Source of the DNA: an uncultured SAR86 cluster bacterium
Lineage (GTDB): Bacteria > Pseudomonadota > Gammaproteobacteria > Magnimaribacterales > D2472
DNA length: 64,000 bases
Reading direction: 5' to 3'
Assembly (NCBI GenBank): GCA_902563835.1
Contig: CACEZB010000003.1
Location: forward strand, 1 to 64,000
This document shows positions 28,427-38,664 of the stretch, one piece after another (position 1 is the first letter of the stretch; every line of letters starts with the position of its first letter). The notes beneath the pieces were generated by a model. The model did no database searches, was not told the DNA's origin, and was given only the letters and a program-made list of their open reading frames with translations. Made by a program: the position numbers and the translations under genes.

Positions 28427-29376
28427 TTATTCATACTCAAATCATTAATTTTATTTAAATGCTCTTGATATGTTTTAGAAAAATAATGTGAACTAGGTGA
28501 GTCAGCCACAAAGTATAAATATTCTCCCAATGTAGCATTTGCTGCAGCATCTAGTGAGCTTAATGATGTTAAAGCTATTGGTGTTGGAGGTAATCCCTTA
28601 ATCATATATGTATTATATTTATTATTTCTATCAAGAATATCAGATTTTTTAATATCGCCATCAAAATTAGGTAATAAACCATAAATAATTGTAGGATCTG
28701 CTTGAAGTTTCATATCAATAGATAACCTTTTTAAAAAAACGCTAGCTATATCAAATTTTTCATCATTGTTACCAGCCTCCTTTTCTATTATCGATGCTAA
28801 TATTAAAATTTCTTCTTTATTAAGTACGTTATTTAAATCTTTATTTTTATAAAAGTAATTTAAATGATTATTTAAAATGTCATGACTTTTTTGAAGAATA
28901 ATTGAGGCAAGCATATTCTTCTTGTAATAGTATGTATCTGGAAAAAGAATACCCTCTTTAAAAGAAAATTCAGTTTTTATACATTTAAGCATATTGCAGT
29001 CATTTATAAGATAAGACTCATTAATTAATTGATTTAATTGGTATATATTCATACCTTCAGTTATCGATAATTTGTGTGTAACAGTTTTGCCATTATTTAA
29101 ATCGTTAATAATATTTTTTAAGGTTTTATTATTAAGTTGATATTCACCAGCTTGAAATTGATAAATATCATTATAATTTAAGTATATTCTTAAAAAGAAC
29201 TTATTTATAAAATTAAGGTCTGATATTTTAGATATTGATATATATATAGACTCTCCTTTATCAACATCTAAATAGTGACTATTTTTAAAAGGAATATGAT
29301 TTATATAGCTGCTATATGGCCCAAAGACAGAAAATAATAATATAACTATAGATAAAGTAATTTTGATATATATCAT
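28423..29376 (-). CDS. mltG: Endolytic murein transglycosylase MltG
   Basis: 317 residues from the ATG at 29376 (an in-frame TTG at 29397 is also open). One N-terminal membrane anchor, a LysM-like region, then the YceG domain with the catalytic Glu in LASIIEKEAGN and the conserved QADPTIIYGL and YNTYMIKGLPPTPI. Cuts nascent glycan strands at the inner membrane. Lies between acpP and tmk, as in E. coli minus fabF and pabC. Confidence 0.94.
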   Translation of the reverse strand: MIYIKITLSIVILLFSVFGPYSSYINHIPFKNSHYLDVDKGESIYISISKISDLNFINKFFLRIYLNYNDIYQFQAGEYQLNNKTLKNIINDLNNGKTVTHKLSITEGMNIYQLNQLINESYLINDCNMLKCIKTEFSFKEGILFPDTYYYKKNMLASIILQKSHDILNNHLNYFYKNKDLNNVLNKEEILILASIIEKEAGNNDEKFDIASVFLKRLSIDMKLQADPTIIYGLLPNFDGDIKKSDILDRNNKYNTYMIKGLPPTPIALTSLSSLDAAANATLGEYLYFVADSPSSHYFSKTYQEHLNKINDLSMNK

Positions 29377-29438
29377 AAAAAATGTATTAAATAACAATAG
29401 TTATTTTATAAATTTATATGATAAGTATATAAAAAATT

Positions 29439-29669
29439 TTATGAATTTGAATTAATATATTCTACAGCTTCGTTAACTGTAGATATTTTTTCAGCATCTT
29501 CATCTGCAATTTCAATATCAAATTCTTCTTCTAAAGCCATGACCAATTCAACAGTATCTAAAGAATCTGCTCCCAAGTCGTCAACAAAAGAGGAATCATT
29601 TTGTACCTCATCCATTGATTTTCCCAATTGATCGCTAACAATCTTTTTTACTCTATCTTCAATATTCAT
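29439..29669 (-). CDS. acpP: Acyl carrier protein
   Basis: 76 residues from the ATG at 29669, preceded by GGTGGAG at ideal spacing; an in-frame upstream ATG at 29699 would add ten residues not seen in ACPs. The 4'-phosphopantetheine Ser36 lies in [15 protein letters not shown]. Acidic helical carrier of growing fatty acids. Confidence 0.97.
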   Translation of the reverse strand: MNIEDRVKKIVSDQLGKSMDEVQNDSSFVDDLGADSLDTVELVMALEEEFDIEIADEDAEKISTVNEAVEYINSNS

Positions 29670-29733
29670 AATTCTCCACCCTATATTGAAATTTGACACA
29701 TTTTACATCTAATAGTTCAAAGTTGCACATAAA

Positions 29734-30450
29734 TTAATACATTAATAGGCCACCATCAATAGATATAGTTTGACCTGTTATATAGGATGCTTCATTAGAA
29801 GCTAAGAATAATGCTAATTCAGCAACATCGCTGGCCTTGCCAAATCTTTTTAGTGGTATATCTTTAATTATTGAGTTTTTTGCATCATTATCTAAAAATG
29901 ATGTCATATCAGTATCTATAAATCCTGGTGCTATAGAATTTACAGTTATGTTTCTTGATCCAATTTCTTTTGCTAGTGACTTCGTAAAGCCATTTAGTGC
30001 TGATTTTGATGATGCATAATTAACTTGCCCTGGATTACCCATAAGTCCTGCAACTGAAGAGATGTTTATAATTCTTCCATTCTTATTTTTTATCATGTTT
30101 TTAATAAATATTTTAGTTAAGTTATATGTACCAGTAAGATTGGTTGAAATAACATTATCCCAATCATCGTCTTTCATCTTCAAGAATAATTGATCAGAAG
30201 TAATCCCTGCATTATTTATTAATACATCTGGAAGTAAATCTTTTGATTTAAGCTCATTAAAACATTCCTTAATATCATCTCTAGAGGTGATATCTAATTT
30301 TATAGGTATAAGATTTTCTGATTTATTATCAAATTCAAAATTATTTCTAGACGTGCCTATTACCTTATAATTATTTTCAGCGAAGTAATTTGCGATACTC
30401 TTACCTATACCTCTTGAGGCACCAGAAATAAATACATTACCTTTACTCAT
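29734..30450 (-). CDS. fabG: 3-oxoacyl-ACP reductase
   Basis: 238 residues, SDR fold. SGASRGIGKS, NNAG (INNAGITSD), catalytic Ser in ISSVAG, and YASSK. Reduces 3-ketoacyl-ACP with NADPH. Standard position between fabD and acpP; overlaps fabD by 4 bases. Confidence 0.96.
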   Translation of the reverse strand: MSKGNVFISGASRGIGKSIANYFAENNYKVIGTSRNNFEFDNKSENLIPIKLDITSRDDIKECFNELKSKDLLPDVLINNAGITSDQLFLKMKDDDWDNVISTNLTGTYNLTKIFIKNMIKNKNGRIINISSVAGLMGNPGQVNYASSKSALNGFTKSLAKEIGSRNITVNSIAPGFIDTDMTSFLDNDAKNSIIKDIPLKRFGKASDVAELALFLASNEASYITGQTISIDGGLLMY

Positions 30451-31370
30451 ATAATTTTTTTAATTTCTTCAAAAAAATTGATTGACGAAGTTGTATAAAC
30501 ATCATTATTAATATTATTTCCTTTTGCTAATCCAGATAATACTTTACCTGGGCCACACTCAATAATAATACCATTAAATTTTTTAATATAATTCATTGAA
30601 TCTAACCATCTAACAGGTTCAGTTAATTGATTAACTAAATTTAATTTAAGCTCTTCGATAGATGATGATGTATCTGAATTTATATTATGAATTACTTTAT
30701 ATTTAGGCAATTTTAATGAAAGTTTATCTAAAATCTTACTAAATTTAGATGCGGGTTCATTCATTAATTTACAATGAGATGGCACAGTTACATTTAATTT
30801 AATATTTTTTTTATGGCCATGTTTTTTTAAATCAGTGATAACTAAATTAACAGCTTCGCTATTTCCTGAAATTACGACTTGATTTGGTGAATTAATATTT
30901 GCTGGTGAAACTATTGAATTTGTTTCATTAGATATTTTTAAGCATGTTTCATTAATTAAACTAAAATCTACATTTAATATTGCATACATTAATCCACTAT
31001 CAGCAGTCTCCATTAGCAAACCTCTGTTATGGACTAAGAATAGTGCATCTTTAAGCTCTATAGCTCCTCCAACCAATAGTGCACTATATTCTCCTAATGA
31101 GTGACCACATAATAAATTAGGTTTAATGTCTAATAATTGTGAAATATATTCATAGTATAAGAATGATGTTAATAGTAGTGCGGGTTGTGTTATTGAGGTT
31201 TTGTTAAGATCTTCATTAGTACCGTTTGTAATTAATTCAATAAGATCAAAATTTAATGCTTCTATAACATCATCTTTATATTTATTAACTAAATCCTTAG
31301 GTAAAGGATCTAGCATTCCAAGGGTTTGTGACCCTTGACCAGGAAAAACAATGCTTATATGCCTAGGCAT
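30447..31370 (-). CDS. fabD: Malonyl-CoA:ACP transacylase
   Basis: 307 residues. Loads malonate onto ACP. FPGQGSQTLGM at the N terminus, nucleophile Ser91 in GHSLGEYSAL, and the catalytic His in TVPSHCKLM near residue 200. It follows rpmF by 2 bases; plsX and fabH, normally between them, are missing. Confidence 0.96.
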   Translation of the reverse strand: MPRHISIVFPGQGSQTLGMLDPLPKDLVNKYKDDVIEALNFDLIELITNGTNEDLNKTSITQPALLLTSFLYYEYISQLLDIKPNLLCGHSLGEYSALLVGGAIELKDALFLVHNRGLLMETADSGLMYAILNVDFSLINETCLKISNETNSIVSPANINSPNQVVISGNSEAVNLVITDLKKHGHKKNIKLNVTVPSHCKLMNEPASKFSKILDKLSLKLPKYKVIHNINSDTSSSIEELKLNLVNQLTEPVRWLDSMNYIKKFNGIIIECGPGKVLSGLAKGNNINNDVYTTSSINFFEEIKKII

Positions 31371-31372
31371 AA

Positions 31373-31582
31373 CTATGATGTTACTTCTTCTGACTCTTCT
31401 TTAATAGGCTTGCGTAAATCTTTAATTAATCTACCTTTATAAAAACCATCTTTTGTCATTTGATGACGTAAATGTTTTTCACCTGATACAGGATCAACAG
31501 ACAAAGTTTTTCCTTTTAGCGCATCGTGCGAACGCCTCTGCCCTCTTCTAGATCTTGTTACTTTACTTTTCTGTACAGCCAT
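31373..31582 (-). CDS. rpmF: 50S ribosomal protein L32
   Basis: 69 residues: [23 protein letters not shown] and [23 protein letters not shown] match L32, with a Glu-rich C-terminal extension of about 12 residues beyond E. coli L32 (57). No zinc cysteines, as in E. coli. First in a tight rpmF-fabD-fabG-acpP run. Confidence 0.96.
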   Translation of the reverse strand: MAVQKSKVTRSRRGQRRSHDALKGKTLSVDPVSGEKHLRHQMTKDGFYKGRLIKDLRKPIKEESEEVTS

Positions 31583-31640
31583 ACTTCACCATTTAAAAAA
31601 ATGTATCCTATCAAAATTTGAACAATATTGATAGAAATTC

Positions 31641-32525
31641 TTATTTAAGCATTTTAATCAGATCATTGAATTCATTTGGTGGATTACATTCAATATTTAA
31701 TATTTCTGAATCTAGGTTTATAAAAGAGATCGATTTTGAGTGTAGAGCTATATTTTTTTTTATATTTTTATCAAAACTCTTATTAAAATTTTTATCGCCA
31801 TATCTATTATCAAAAATAATAGGATGATTGATTAAGGCAGAATGGATTCTTATCTGATGACTTCTTCCTGTATAAATTTGAACCTCAACTAAAGTTGCAT
31901 TATTTAAATGCTCGATTATTTTAAATTTTGAGATTGAGTTTTTATATTTAGTTGTAATATTTTTATATATTGGTTTGTTTATAACAATATTTTTTTTTAA
32001 TTTACCTTTTAGGACTGCTTTGTATGTTTTCTTAACATTATTATCTATTAATAAATTATTAAAAAATTTAACTGCCTTCTTGTTTTTGCCAAATACCAAA
32101 CATCCAGTAGTGTTTTTATCTATTCGATGACATAAATCAATATTTTTTCCATATTTCTCTCTAATTATATCTATTAAACCAATTATATTTTTACTACCGC
32201 CATGAACAGCAATGCCACTATTCTTATTAAGAACAATATAATTTTCATTCTCAAACAAGATATTTCCAGCATGCTTTTTAATTAAATCAATTCCAATGGT
32301 TTTGGTTAATGGTTGATCTATCTTTAAATTAGGTGGAATTCTTATAATATCATCGGTTTTAATTTTATAATTAGGCTTTACTCTAGACGAGTTAACTCTA
32401 ACTTCGCCTTTTCTGATGATATTATAAATTTTACTTTTTGGAACAGTGTTATAAATAGATATTAAATAATTATCTAATCTACGGCCAGAATTATCATTAT
32501 TAATTACTAATTTTTTGACAGTCAT
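31641..32525 (-). CDS. rluC: 23S rRNA pseudouridine synthase RluC
   Basis: 294 residues. S4-like RNA-binding domain (about 10-70: GRRLDNYLISIY, GEVRVNSSRVKPNYKIKTDD), then the RluA-type catalytic domain with Asp in HRIDKNTTGCLVFGK and the YTGRSHQIRIH motif. Called RluC rather than RluD because it faces rne across a 193-base gap, the E. coli arrangement, where RluC makes pseudouridines 955, 2504 and 2580. Confidence 0.9.
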   Translation of the reverse strand: MTVKKLVINNDNSGRRLDNYLISIYNTVPKSKIYNIIRKGEVRVNSSRVKPNYKIKTDDIIRIPPNLKIDQPLTKTIGIDLIKKHAGNILFENENYIVLNKNSGIAVHGGSKNIIGLIDIIREKYGKNIDLCHRIDKNTTGCLVFGKNKKAVKFFNNLLIDNNVKKTYKAVLKGKLKKNIVINKPIYKNITTKYKNSISKFKIIEHLNNATLVEVQIYTGRSHQIRIHSALINHPIIFDNRYGDKNFNKSFDKNIKKNIALHSKSISFINLDSEILNIECNPPNEFNDLIKMLK

Positions 32526-32718
32526 CTCTTAAATCTATAGGATATACACCTAAATAACTAGGAAAAACTAGTTAAAATTAAAAGAAAGATAAATACAACA
32601 GTTAATTATTACAACTCTTAAATGAGTTAATCATGTAAGCAAATATAAATAAGACTTACTGATAGAAGCTTAAAAAAGCATACTGCTGAATTATCTTCCT
32701 AATTTTAGGGAGAATTAA
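32526..32718. promoter_or_regulatory. Divergent rluC / rne promoter and rne leader region
   Basis: 193 bases without a gene. It should hold promoters for both directions and the rne 5' leader. Two small hairpins are visible: AACTAG-GAAAAA-CTAGTT near 32562-32579 and AACTC-TTAAAT-GAGTT near 32611-32626. The rne start has a good AGGGAGAA Shine-Dalgarno sequence. E. coli rne is autoregulated through its leader, but no sequence match to that hairpin is visible here. Confidence 0.4.
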
Positions 32719-34677
32719 ATGAAAAGAATACTTATTAATTCATCTTATGGAGATGAACTTCGTGTTGCGTTAGTTGATGGTGCAAAATTATATGACTTTG
32801 ATACCGAGTCACCAGATAAAACTTTATTAAAAGGAAGTATATTTAAAGCAACTGTTTCTAGAATAGAAACTAGTCTCGATGCAGCATTTGTAAACTTTGG
32901 ATCTGAAAGGCATGGATTTCTTCCATTAAAAGATTTATCTAATCAATATTATAAAAAAGATAAGAAAGGTAAATTTGTTTGTACTTTAACAGAAGGTCAA
33001 GAAATAATTGTTCAAGTAACTAAAGAAGAAAGAGGCTCAAAAGGAGCTGCATTAACAACACAAATTGGTCTTGCTGGTAGGTTTTTAGTGTTAATTCCTA
33101 ATTCCAAAAAATCTGGTGGTATTTCAAGAAGAATTAGTGGTGATGAAAGAGATCAAATAAAAGATACTCTAAATAAATTAAATATACCCGAAAATATGAG
33201 CGCTATTGTTAGAACTAATGGCTTAGGAAGAACTGTTGAAGAACTCAGTTTAGATTTAGCTTATTTGTTAGCATTATGGGATGAAATTAATAACACGATG
33301 CCTAATGCTAAATCTCCATCTCTTATATTTAGAGATGATAAATTAATAGTTCGAGTAGTTAGGGACTATTTCAAAGATGATATAGAAGAAATCTTAATCG
33401 ATGATATGGATACCTTTAATGAGGCTAAAGAATTTATTGAAGCTGTAATTCCAGATCATGCAGAAAAGGTGAAATATTATAAAGAAGAAATACCTTTATT
33501 TAATAGATATCAAATAGAGTCTCAAATTGAATTGGCGTTTCAAAGAGAAATATCTCTAAATTCTGGCGGTTCGATTGTAATTGACCCTACGGAGGCTATG
33601 ACGACTATTGATGTTAATTCAGCAAGATCAACCAAGGGCAAGGATATTGAAGATACAGCATTTAAAACAAATATTGAAGCTGCATCTGAAATAGCAAGAC
33701 AACTAAGGCTTAGGGATGTTGGAGGATTGGTTGTAATAGACTTTATTGATATGTTAAAAGAAGAAAATCAAAATAAAGTAGAAACAGCATTCAGAAAAGC
33801 TGTTTATTCAGATAGAGCAAGAGTGCAACTATCTAATATTTCTAGATTTGGTCTTCTTGAAGTATCAAGACAAAGATTAAGACCATCTTTAAATGAATCA
33901 TATGACATAGAACATGTATTAGTTAGAGGTCCACGATCATTAGGTCAATCAATTCTAAGGATTATTGGCGAAGATGCTGCAAAAGATAATACTGGAGAAA
34001 TTCATGTATATGTTCCAGCAGATGTTGCAAGTTATCTGTTAAATGAAAAACGATATGAAATTATTAGTATTGAAAAGACAAACAATATTAAAGTTTTTGT
34101 AATAGCAGACCCTTATAAATCAAGACCATATTATAAAGTTGTAAGAATAAAGGCTGCAGATGTAAAGGATATTGATTCATATCAGTTAACACCTGAAAGT
34201 CCTCAACCAAATACAAGTTGGAGAGATGATAATAATAAACAAAAACCCATGAAGCCTCTTGTTGATGGCATAAAGCCTCCGAAAATGCCTAAAAAAAATA
34301 AAGCTGGTTTAATAAAATGGTTAAAATCAATTACTGGGATTGATACTGATGAATCAAAACCTAAAAATAAACCAATTAAAAGAAGAAGAAAAACTAGTCA
34401 AATAAAAAATAAGAAAAAATTTAATGTTAAGAAAAAATATCCAAATAAAAATATTAATAAATCAAAATCTAATAATAAGTCAGCTAAGAAAAATACAAAA
34501 TCAAATGATAATAATATTAAATTAAATACAAAACAGAATATAAATAAGAATCAAAAGGGAAATAAGCCTGAGACACCAACTAAAAAAACTTCTCCTATTA
34601 AAGAAATAGTTAAAGAAAAAAAGATAAAAAAAGATGTTCCTATGCGGGCTAAGAATGATCCGCGACAAAAGAACTAA
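32719..34677 (+). CDS. rne: Ribonuclease E, without the zinc-link motif
   Basis: 652 residues. S1 RNA-binding domain (about 36-118), 5' sensor region, and DNase I-like catalytic part with Asp298 (TTIDVNSA) and Asp341 (GLVVIDFIDM), equivalent to E. coli Asp303 and Asp346. Where E. coli has the CPRCSGTG zinc link that holds dimers together (404-411), this protein reads HVLVRGPRSLG with no cysteine. The small domain (VPADVASYLLNEKR) follows. Residues 500-652 are a Lys/Asn-rich, low-complexity tail, much shorter than the E. coli degradosome scaffold. RNase G is a possible alternative, but rluC next door and the tail favour RNase E. Confidence 0.9.
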   Translation: MKRILINSSYGDELRVALVDGAKLYDFDTESPDKTLLKGSIFKATVSRIETSLDAAFVNFGSERHGFLPLKDLSNQYYKKDKKGKFVCTLTEGQEIIVQVTKEERGSKGAALTTQIGLAGRFLVLIPNSKKSGGISRRISGDERDQIKDTLNKLNIPENMSAIVRTNGLGRTVEELSLDLAYLLALWDEINNTMPNAKSPSLIFRDDKLIVRVVRDYFKDDIEEILIDDMDTFNEAKEFIEAVIPDHAEKVKYYKEEIPLFNRYQIESQIELAFQREISLNSGGSIVIDPTEAMTTIDVNSARSTKGKDIEDTAFKTNIEAASEIARQLRLRDVGGLVVIDFIDMLKEENQNKVETAFRKAVYSDRARVQLSNISRFGLLEVSRQRLRPSLNESYDIEHVLVRGPRSLGQSILRIIGEDAAKDNTGEIHVYVPADVASYLLNEKRYEIISIEKTNNIKVFVIADPYKSRPYYKVVRIKAADVKDIDSYQLTPESPQPNTSWRDDNNKQKPMKPLVDGIKPPKMPKKNKAGLIKWLKSITGIDTDESKPKNKPIKRRRKTSQIKNKKKFNVKKKYPNKNINKSKSNNKSAKKNTKSNDNNIKLNTKQNINKNQKGNKPETPTKKTSPIKEIVKEKKIKKDVPMRAKNDPRQKN

Positions 34678-35461
34678 TTAATTTTCCTGATAAACTAGTA
34701 TCAGGTGGGACATAAGGTAGATTATCTGCTTTATACCAATTAGCTTCAGCAATTTCATTTTCATCAATTTTAATTTCTCCTGAATCATATTCACATGAAT
34801 AACCTAACATTAATTGAGATGGAAATGGCCATGGCTGACTTCCAAAGTACTTAATATTTTTAACCTTTAAATTAACTTCTTCTAAAACCTCTCTCTTTAC
34901 CGTTTCTTCTGCTGATTCTGAAACCTCAACAAAACCAGCTAAAATACTATATAAACCTCTTGGAAATAAGTTATTTCTAGCTAATAAAATCTCATCACCT
35001 TTAGTAATCATTGCTAAGATGCATGGAGCAATAGATGGATAAATCATTGTTGATGTACATTTACAAAATAAAGCTTCTTCTTTTTTATCAAATTTATTTA
35101 ATTTACCGCAATAGCCACAAAATTTATTTCTTTGTACCCAGTGCAACAATTGATTCGCCCTTCCTATCAATACAATATCTTTAGGATTTGAAATTGCTAA
35201 TAAATGTCTAATGTCGTATTCAATTAAGGATTTATATCCAACATTTATTTCTTGATTGTAATTAGTAATATCTAAAGCATAAATTTTATTATTATCAATA
35301 CCTATCCCTACTAGCTCTAATTCATCTAAATTTAAATCTAAATAAGCAGCATCTAACAAAAAAGTTTTTAATTTAGGTTCATAAAGAATCTTATTATTTT
35401 TAAAAATAATAAATTTATTGTCTTCATTAATGTTAATATCTAAAAATCTTTTAAAATCCAT
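34649..35461 (-). CDS. nudC: NADH pyrophosphatase / NAD-cap hydrolase NudC
   Basis: 270 residues. N-terminal diverged domain, zinc ribbon with CGYCG and CKC cysteines, then the Nudix box GFVEVSESAEETVKREVLEE and the NADH-specific SQPWPFPSQLMLGY motif. Hydrolyses NAD(H) and removes NAD caps from RNA. Convergent with rne, overlapping its 3' end by 29 bases. Confidence 0.93.
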   Translation of the reverse strand: MDFKRFLDININEDNKFIIFKNNKILYEPKLKTFLLDAAYLDLNLDELELVGIGIDNNKIYALDITNYNQEINVGYKSLIEYDIRHLLAISNPKDIVLIGRANQLLHWVQRNKFCGYCGKLNKFDKKEEALFCKCTSTMIYPSIAPCILAMITKGDEILLARNNLFPRGLYSILAGFVEVSESAEETVKREVLEEVNLKVKNIKYFGSQPWPFPSQLMLGYSCEYDSGEIKIDENEIAEANWYKADNLPYVPPDTSLSGKLISSFVADHS

Positions 35462-35486
35462 AAGAAATCAGTTTAAAATAAAATAA

Positions 35487-36998
35487 ATGTTTAACGAAAT
35501 ACAAAAACTATTTTTAGGTAATGCTCCTAATTGGTATAAGTCTATTATTATAGGATTTTTAATAATTAATCCAATCTTATATGTAATTTTAAATTCAATT
35601 GGTTTAAATGCTAATTTTATTATTGGATGGATATTTCTTTTAGAATTTATTTTTACCTTAGCGTTGGCGCTAAAGTGTTATCCACTTCAACCGGGCGGAC
35701 TGCTAGCTCTAGAAGCAATAATAATGGGCTTAACGTCTACAAAATCAGTTTTTTATGAAATTGAAAATAATTTAGAGGTGATACTTCTTTTAGTCTTTAT
35801 GGTAGCAGGTATATATTTCATGAAAAATTTAATGCTTACTATTTTTACAAGACTATTATTAAATGTTAAATCTAAGACTTTATTATCTTTACTGTTTTGT
35901 ATATCAGCAGCTGTTTTATCAGCATTCTTAGATGCATTAACTGTTACTGCGGTATTGATTGGTGTAACAATTGGTTTCTATAGAATTTATCATGCTGTAG
36001 CATCAGGTAAGTCATTTTCTGATAATACACATGACTTCCATAACAATGATTCAATAAATTCTATTTCAATAAATGAATTAGAAGAATTTAAAGCTTTTTT
36101 AAGAGATCTTGTAATGCACGGCGCAGTTGGAACAGCTCTTGGAGGTGTTTGTACTTTAGTTGGTGAGCCACAAAATTTATTAATAGCAACTATTGCTGGC
36201 TGGGAATTTATAGAATTTTTTATAAGAATGGCTCCAATAACAATGCCAGTGTTTTTTGCTGGAATTCTTACTTGTTTGGCTATAGAAAAATTCTCCATTG
36301 CAGGTTTTGGAAATCAACTTCCTACAAATATTAGAAATATATTTAATGATTATTCAATACATATGAATGAAAACATTACCTCAAAAGACAAGGCAGAGCT
36401 TCTTATTGAATCTTTGGTGGCTGTTTTTCTCGTTATCGCTCTTGCTTTTCACTTAGCAGCTGTTGGCTTAATTGGTTTAGCTGTAATTATTTTACTGACT
36501 GCATTCAAAGGTATTACTGAAGAACATAAACTTGGCGAAGCTTTTCATGAGGCACTACCTTTTACTGCGTTGTTAGCTGTATTTTTTGCAATTGTAAGCG
36601 TAATTCATGATCAACATCTATTTTCGCCAGTTATTGACTACGTATTAGCTCAAGATCCTTCAACCCAACCGTCTTTATTTTTTATAGCAAATGGTTTTCT
36701 GTCTGCTATAAGTGATAATGTTTTTGTTGCTACTATATATATAAATGAGGTAAAGAACGCTTTTGATAATGGAATCATTACTTTAGATCAATTTAATAAT
36801 TTAGCCATTGCAATTAATACAGGAACAAACATCCCTAGTGTAGCAACACCAAATGGGCAAGCTGCATTCTTATTTTTATTAACATCATCATTAGCGCCTT
36901 TGATTAATTTATCCTATTTGAGGATGGTATACATGGCACTTCCTTATACTATTGTTTTATCAATAGTAGGCTATATTTCAATAAACTTATTTCTCTAA
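35487..36998 (+). CDS. nhaB: Na+/H+ antiporter NhaB
   Basis: 503 residues, about 12 membrane segments. The family signature [27 protein letters not shown] is split across a re-entrant region, and [24 protein letters not shown] and [20 protein letters not shown] are conserved. Exchanges Na+ for H+, linking the sodium gradient made by NQR to pH control. Divergent from nudC with 25 bases between; dusA starts 4 bases after its stop. Confidence 0.94.
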   Translation: MFNEIQKLFLGNAPNWYKSIIIGFLIINPILYVILNSIGLNANFIIGWIFLLEFIFTLALALKCYPLQPGGLLALEAIIMGLTSTKSVFYEIENNLEVILLLVFMVAGIYFMKNLMLTIFTRLLLNVKSKTLLSLLFCISAAVLSAFLDALTVTAVLIGVTIGFYRIYHAVASGKSFSDNTHDFHNNDSINSISINELEEFKAFLRDLVMHGAVGTALGGVCTLVGEPQNLLIATIAGWEFIEFFIRMAPITMPVFFAGILTCLAIEKFSIAGFGNQLPTNIRNIFNDYSIHMNENITSKDKAELLIESLVAVFLVIALAFHLAAVGLIGLAVIILLTAFKGITEEHKLGEAFHEALPFTALLAVFFAIVSVIHDQHLFSPVIDYVLAQDPSTQPSLFFIANGFLSAISDNVFVATIYINEVKNAFDNGIITLDQFNNLAIAINTGTNIPSVATPNGQAAFLFLLTSSLAPLINLSYLRMVYMALPYTIVLSIVGYISINLFL

Positions 36999-37002
36999 AA
37001 CG

Positions 37003-37971
37003 ATGTCATTTGATGACCACAAATTTTGTGTAGCTCCTATGATGCAATATACAGATATGCATGATAGATATTTAATAAGATTAATTTCTAAAAAAGTTTT
37101 CTTATATACAGAAATGATAGCAACGGGATCTCTTGTATATGGTAAATGTTTTAATCAATTAGATTTTAATAATGAAGAACACCCCATTGGCGTTCAATTA
37201 GGTGGGTCGAATATCAACGATTTAGTTGAATGTTCAAAAAAATGTGAACAATATGGCTATGATGAAATCAATTTAAATGTTGGTTGTCCATCAGATAGAG
37301 TTCAAAAAGGTAGGTTTGGTGCTTGTTTGATGTTAGAACCCCAGTTGGTTGCAGAGTGCTTAAATAATATGAAGAATGCTGTAGAAATTCCTGTATCAAT
37401 AAAATGCAGACTAGGTGTAGATAACAATGAATCATATGATTTTTTATATAATTTTATTTCAATTGTTAAAAAGTCAGGCATTAATATTTTTATAATTCAT
37501 GCTAGAAATGGAATATTAAAGGGACTCAGTCCTAGACAAAATAGAAATATTCCACCTTTAAAATATGATTATGTGTATAAATTAAAAAAAGATTTTCCAG
37601 ATCTTGAGATAATAATTAATGGCGGGATTAAAAATCTACATCAATCATCAGAACATCTTAAAAAGGTTGATGGCGTAATGATAGGCAGATCTGCATACGA
37701 AAACCCTTTTATGTTAAAAGATATTGAATCACAGTTCTACGGCATCGATCCTGCTACAAATTCAAAAAAAGAAATACTCAATCAATATTTAGAATATGTG
37801 AATAAACAACTAGTCCATGGACATAGTCTAAGTAAAATGATGAAACATTTATTTGGATTATCTAGAGGTGATAAATTTGCAAAATCATTTAGAATTAAAG
37901 TTCTTGAAATTATAAAAAATAATTCGTTAAAGGGTCATGAGAAGGAATTAGAAGATTTATTAATCTATTAA
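37003..37971 (+). CDS. dusA: tRNA-dihydrouridine(20/20a) synthase DusA
   Basis: 322 residues. FMN TIM barrel: VAPMMQYTDMHDRYL at the start, catalytic Cys in NVGCPSDRVQKGRFGACLMLEP (DusA-specific), KCRLGVD, and GGIKN/GVMIGRSAYENPFM phosphate-binding loops; C-terminal helical domain. Reduces U20/U20a in tRNA D loops. The end overlaps convergent mlaA by 12 bases. Confidence 0.95.
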   Translation: MSFDDHKFCVAPMMQYTDMHDRYLIRLISKKVFLYTEMIATGSLVYGKCFNQLDFNNEEHPIGVQLGGSNINDLVECSKKCEQYGYDEINLNVGCPSDRVQKGRFGACLMLEPQLVAECLNNMKNAVEIPVSIKCRLGVDNNESYDFLYNFISIVKKSGINIFIIHARNGILKGLSPRQNRNIPPLKYDYVYKLKKDFPDLEIIINGGIKNLHQSSEHLKKVDGVMIGRSAYENPFMLKDIESQFYGIDPATNSKKEILNQYLEYVNKQLVHGHSLSKMMKHLFGLSRGDKFAKSFRIKVLEIIKNNSLKGHEKELEDLLIY

Positions 37972-38658
37972 AAAATCATCCATATCATCTATAAAATCAT
38001 CTTCAACATCAATGCCATCTTTAACTTCATAGTTTATTGACTGTATATATGCATCTTTAACAAATGAATATTTATCACCAGACAGTAGCGATTCTACCTC
38101 CAATAATCTTTCTCTAGTTTCAATGGCATCTATAGATTTAAGTGCGATATTTACATCGGTTTCTGTCATATGAAAGGTTACAGAAAGAAAAGACGAAACT
38201 GGCCTACTCAAGGTGTCCCGTAGAGATGAAGGCCCTAAGACTGGCAACATGATATATGGTCCTTGACCTACACCCCAAACACCTAGCGTTTGACCAAAAT
38301 CTTCTTCATGTCTTTCTAATCCGATTTTAGATGCTACATCAATAAAGCCAGCCAGACCAATAGTTGAGTTAATAATAAATCTAGTTAAATCATTTAGTGA
38401 TTCTTTGGGCTTACCTTGTAATAATTGATTTATAAAAGTATCAACTTCTTCTAGATTATTAAAAAAATTAGTTACTCCGCTCTTTATTGGTGGTGGAAAC
38501 TCAGAATAGATCTTAGCAATTGGTTTAGCAATTTTTTCATCTAGATTCTCATTAAATTGAAAAGTTTTTCTATTTAAATTTTCATATGGATCATTTATTT
38601 CATTTGCAGAAATATCAGAAATATAAAAAATAAATATAAGTAGATAGAAAAATTTCAT
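37960..38658 (-). CDS. mlaA: Outer-membrane lipid asymmetry protein MlaA (VacJ)
   Basis: 232 residues. Signal peptide, then DPYENLNRKTFQFNENLD and ESLNDLTRFIINSTIGLAGFIDVAS, EDFGQTLGVWGVGQGPYIMLPVLGPSSLRD, all MlaA hallmarks. It removes surface phospholipid toward MlaC. Unlike E. coli MlaA there is no lipobox Cys after the signal peptide (SDISANE), so it may be a soluble or porin-held form. Very acidic C-terminal tail (DDFIDDMDDF). The rest of the mla genes are not here. Confidence 0.93.
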   Translation of the reverse strand: MKFFYLLIFIFYISDISANEINDPYENLNRKTFQFNENLDEKIAKPIAKIYSEFPPPIKSGVTNFFNNLEEVDTFINQLLQGKPKESLNDLTRFIINSTIGLAGFIDVASKIGLERHEEDFGQTLGVWGVGQGPYIMLPVLGPSSLRDTLSRPVSSFLSVTFHMTETDVNIALKSIDAIETRERLLEVESLLSGDKYSFVKDAYIQSINYEVKDGIDVEDDFIDDMDDFLID

Positions 38659-38664
38659 TCCTTA

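Noticed and set aside
34200..34677. Lys/Asn-rich region at the rne 3' end as a separate gene or repeat
   Set aside because: It continues the rne frame without a stop and fits a disordered tail common in RNase E; the repeats are only low-complexity codons.
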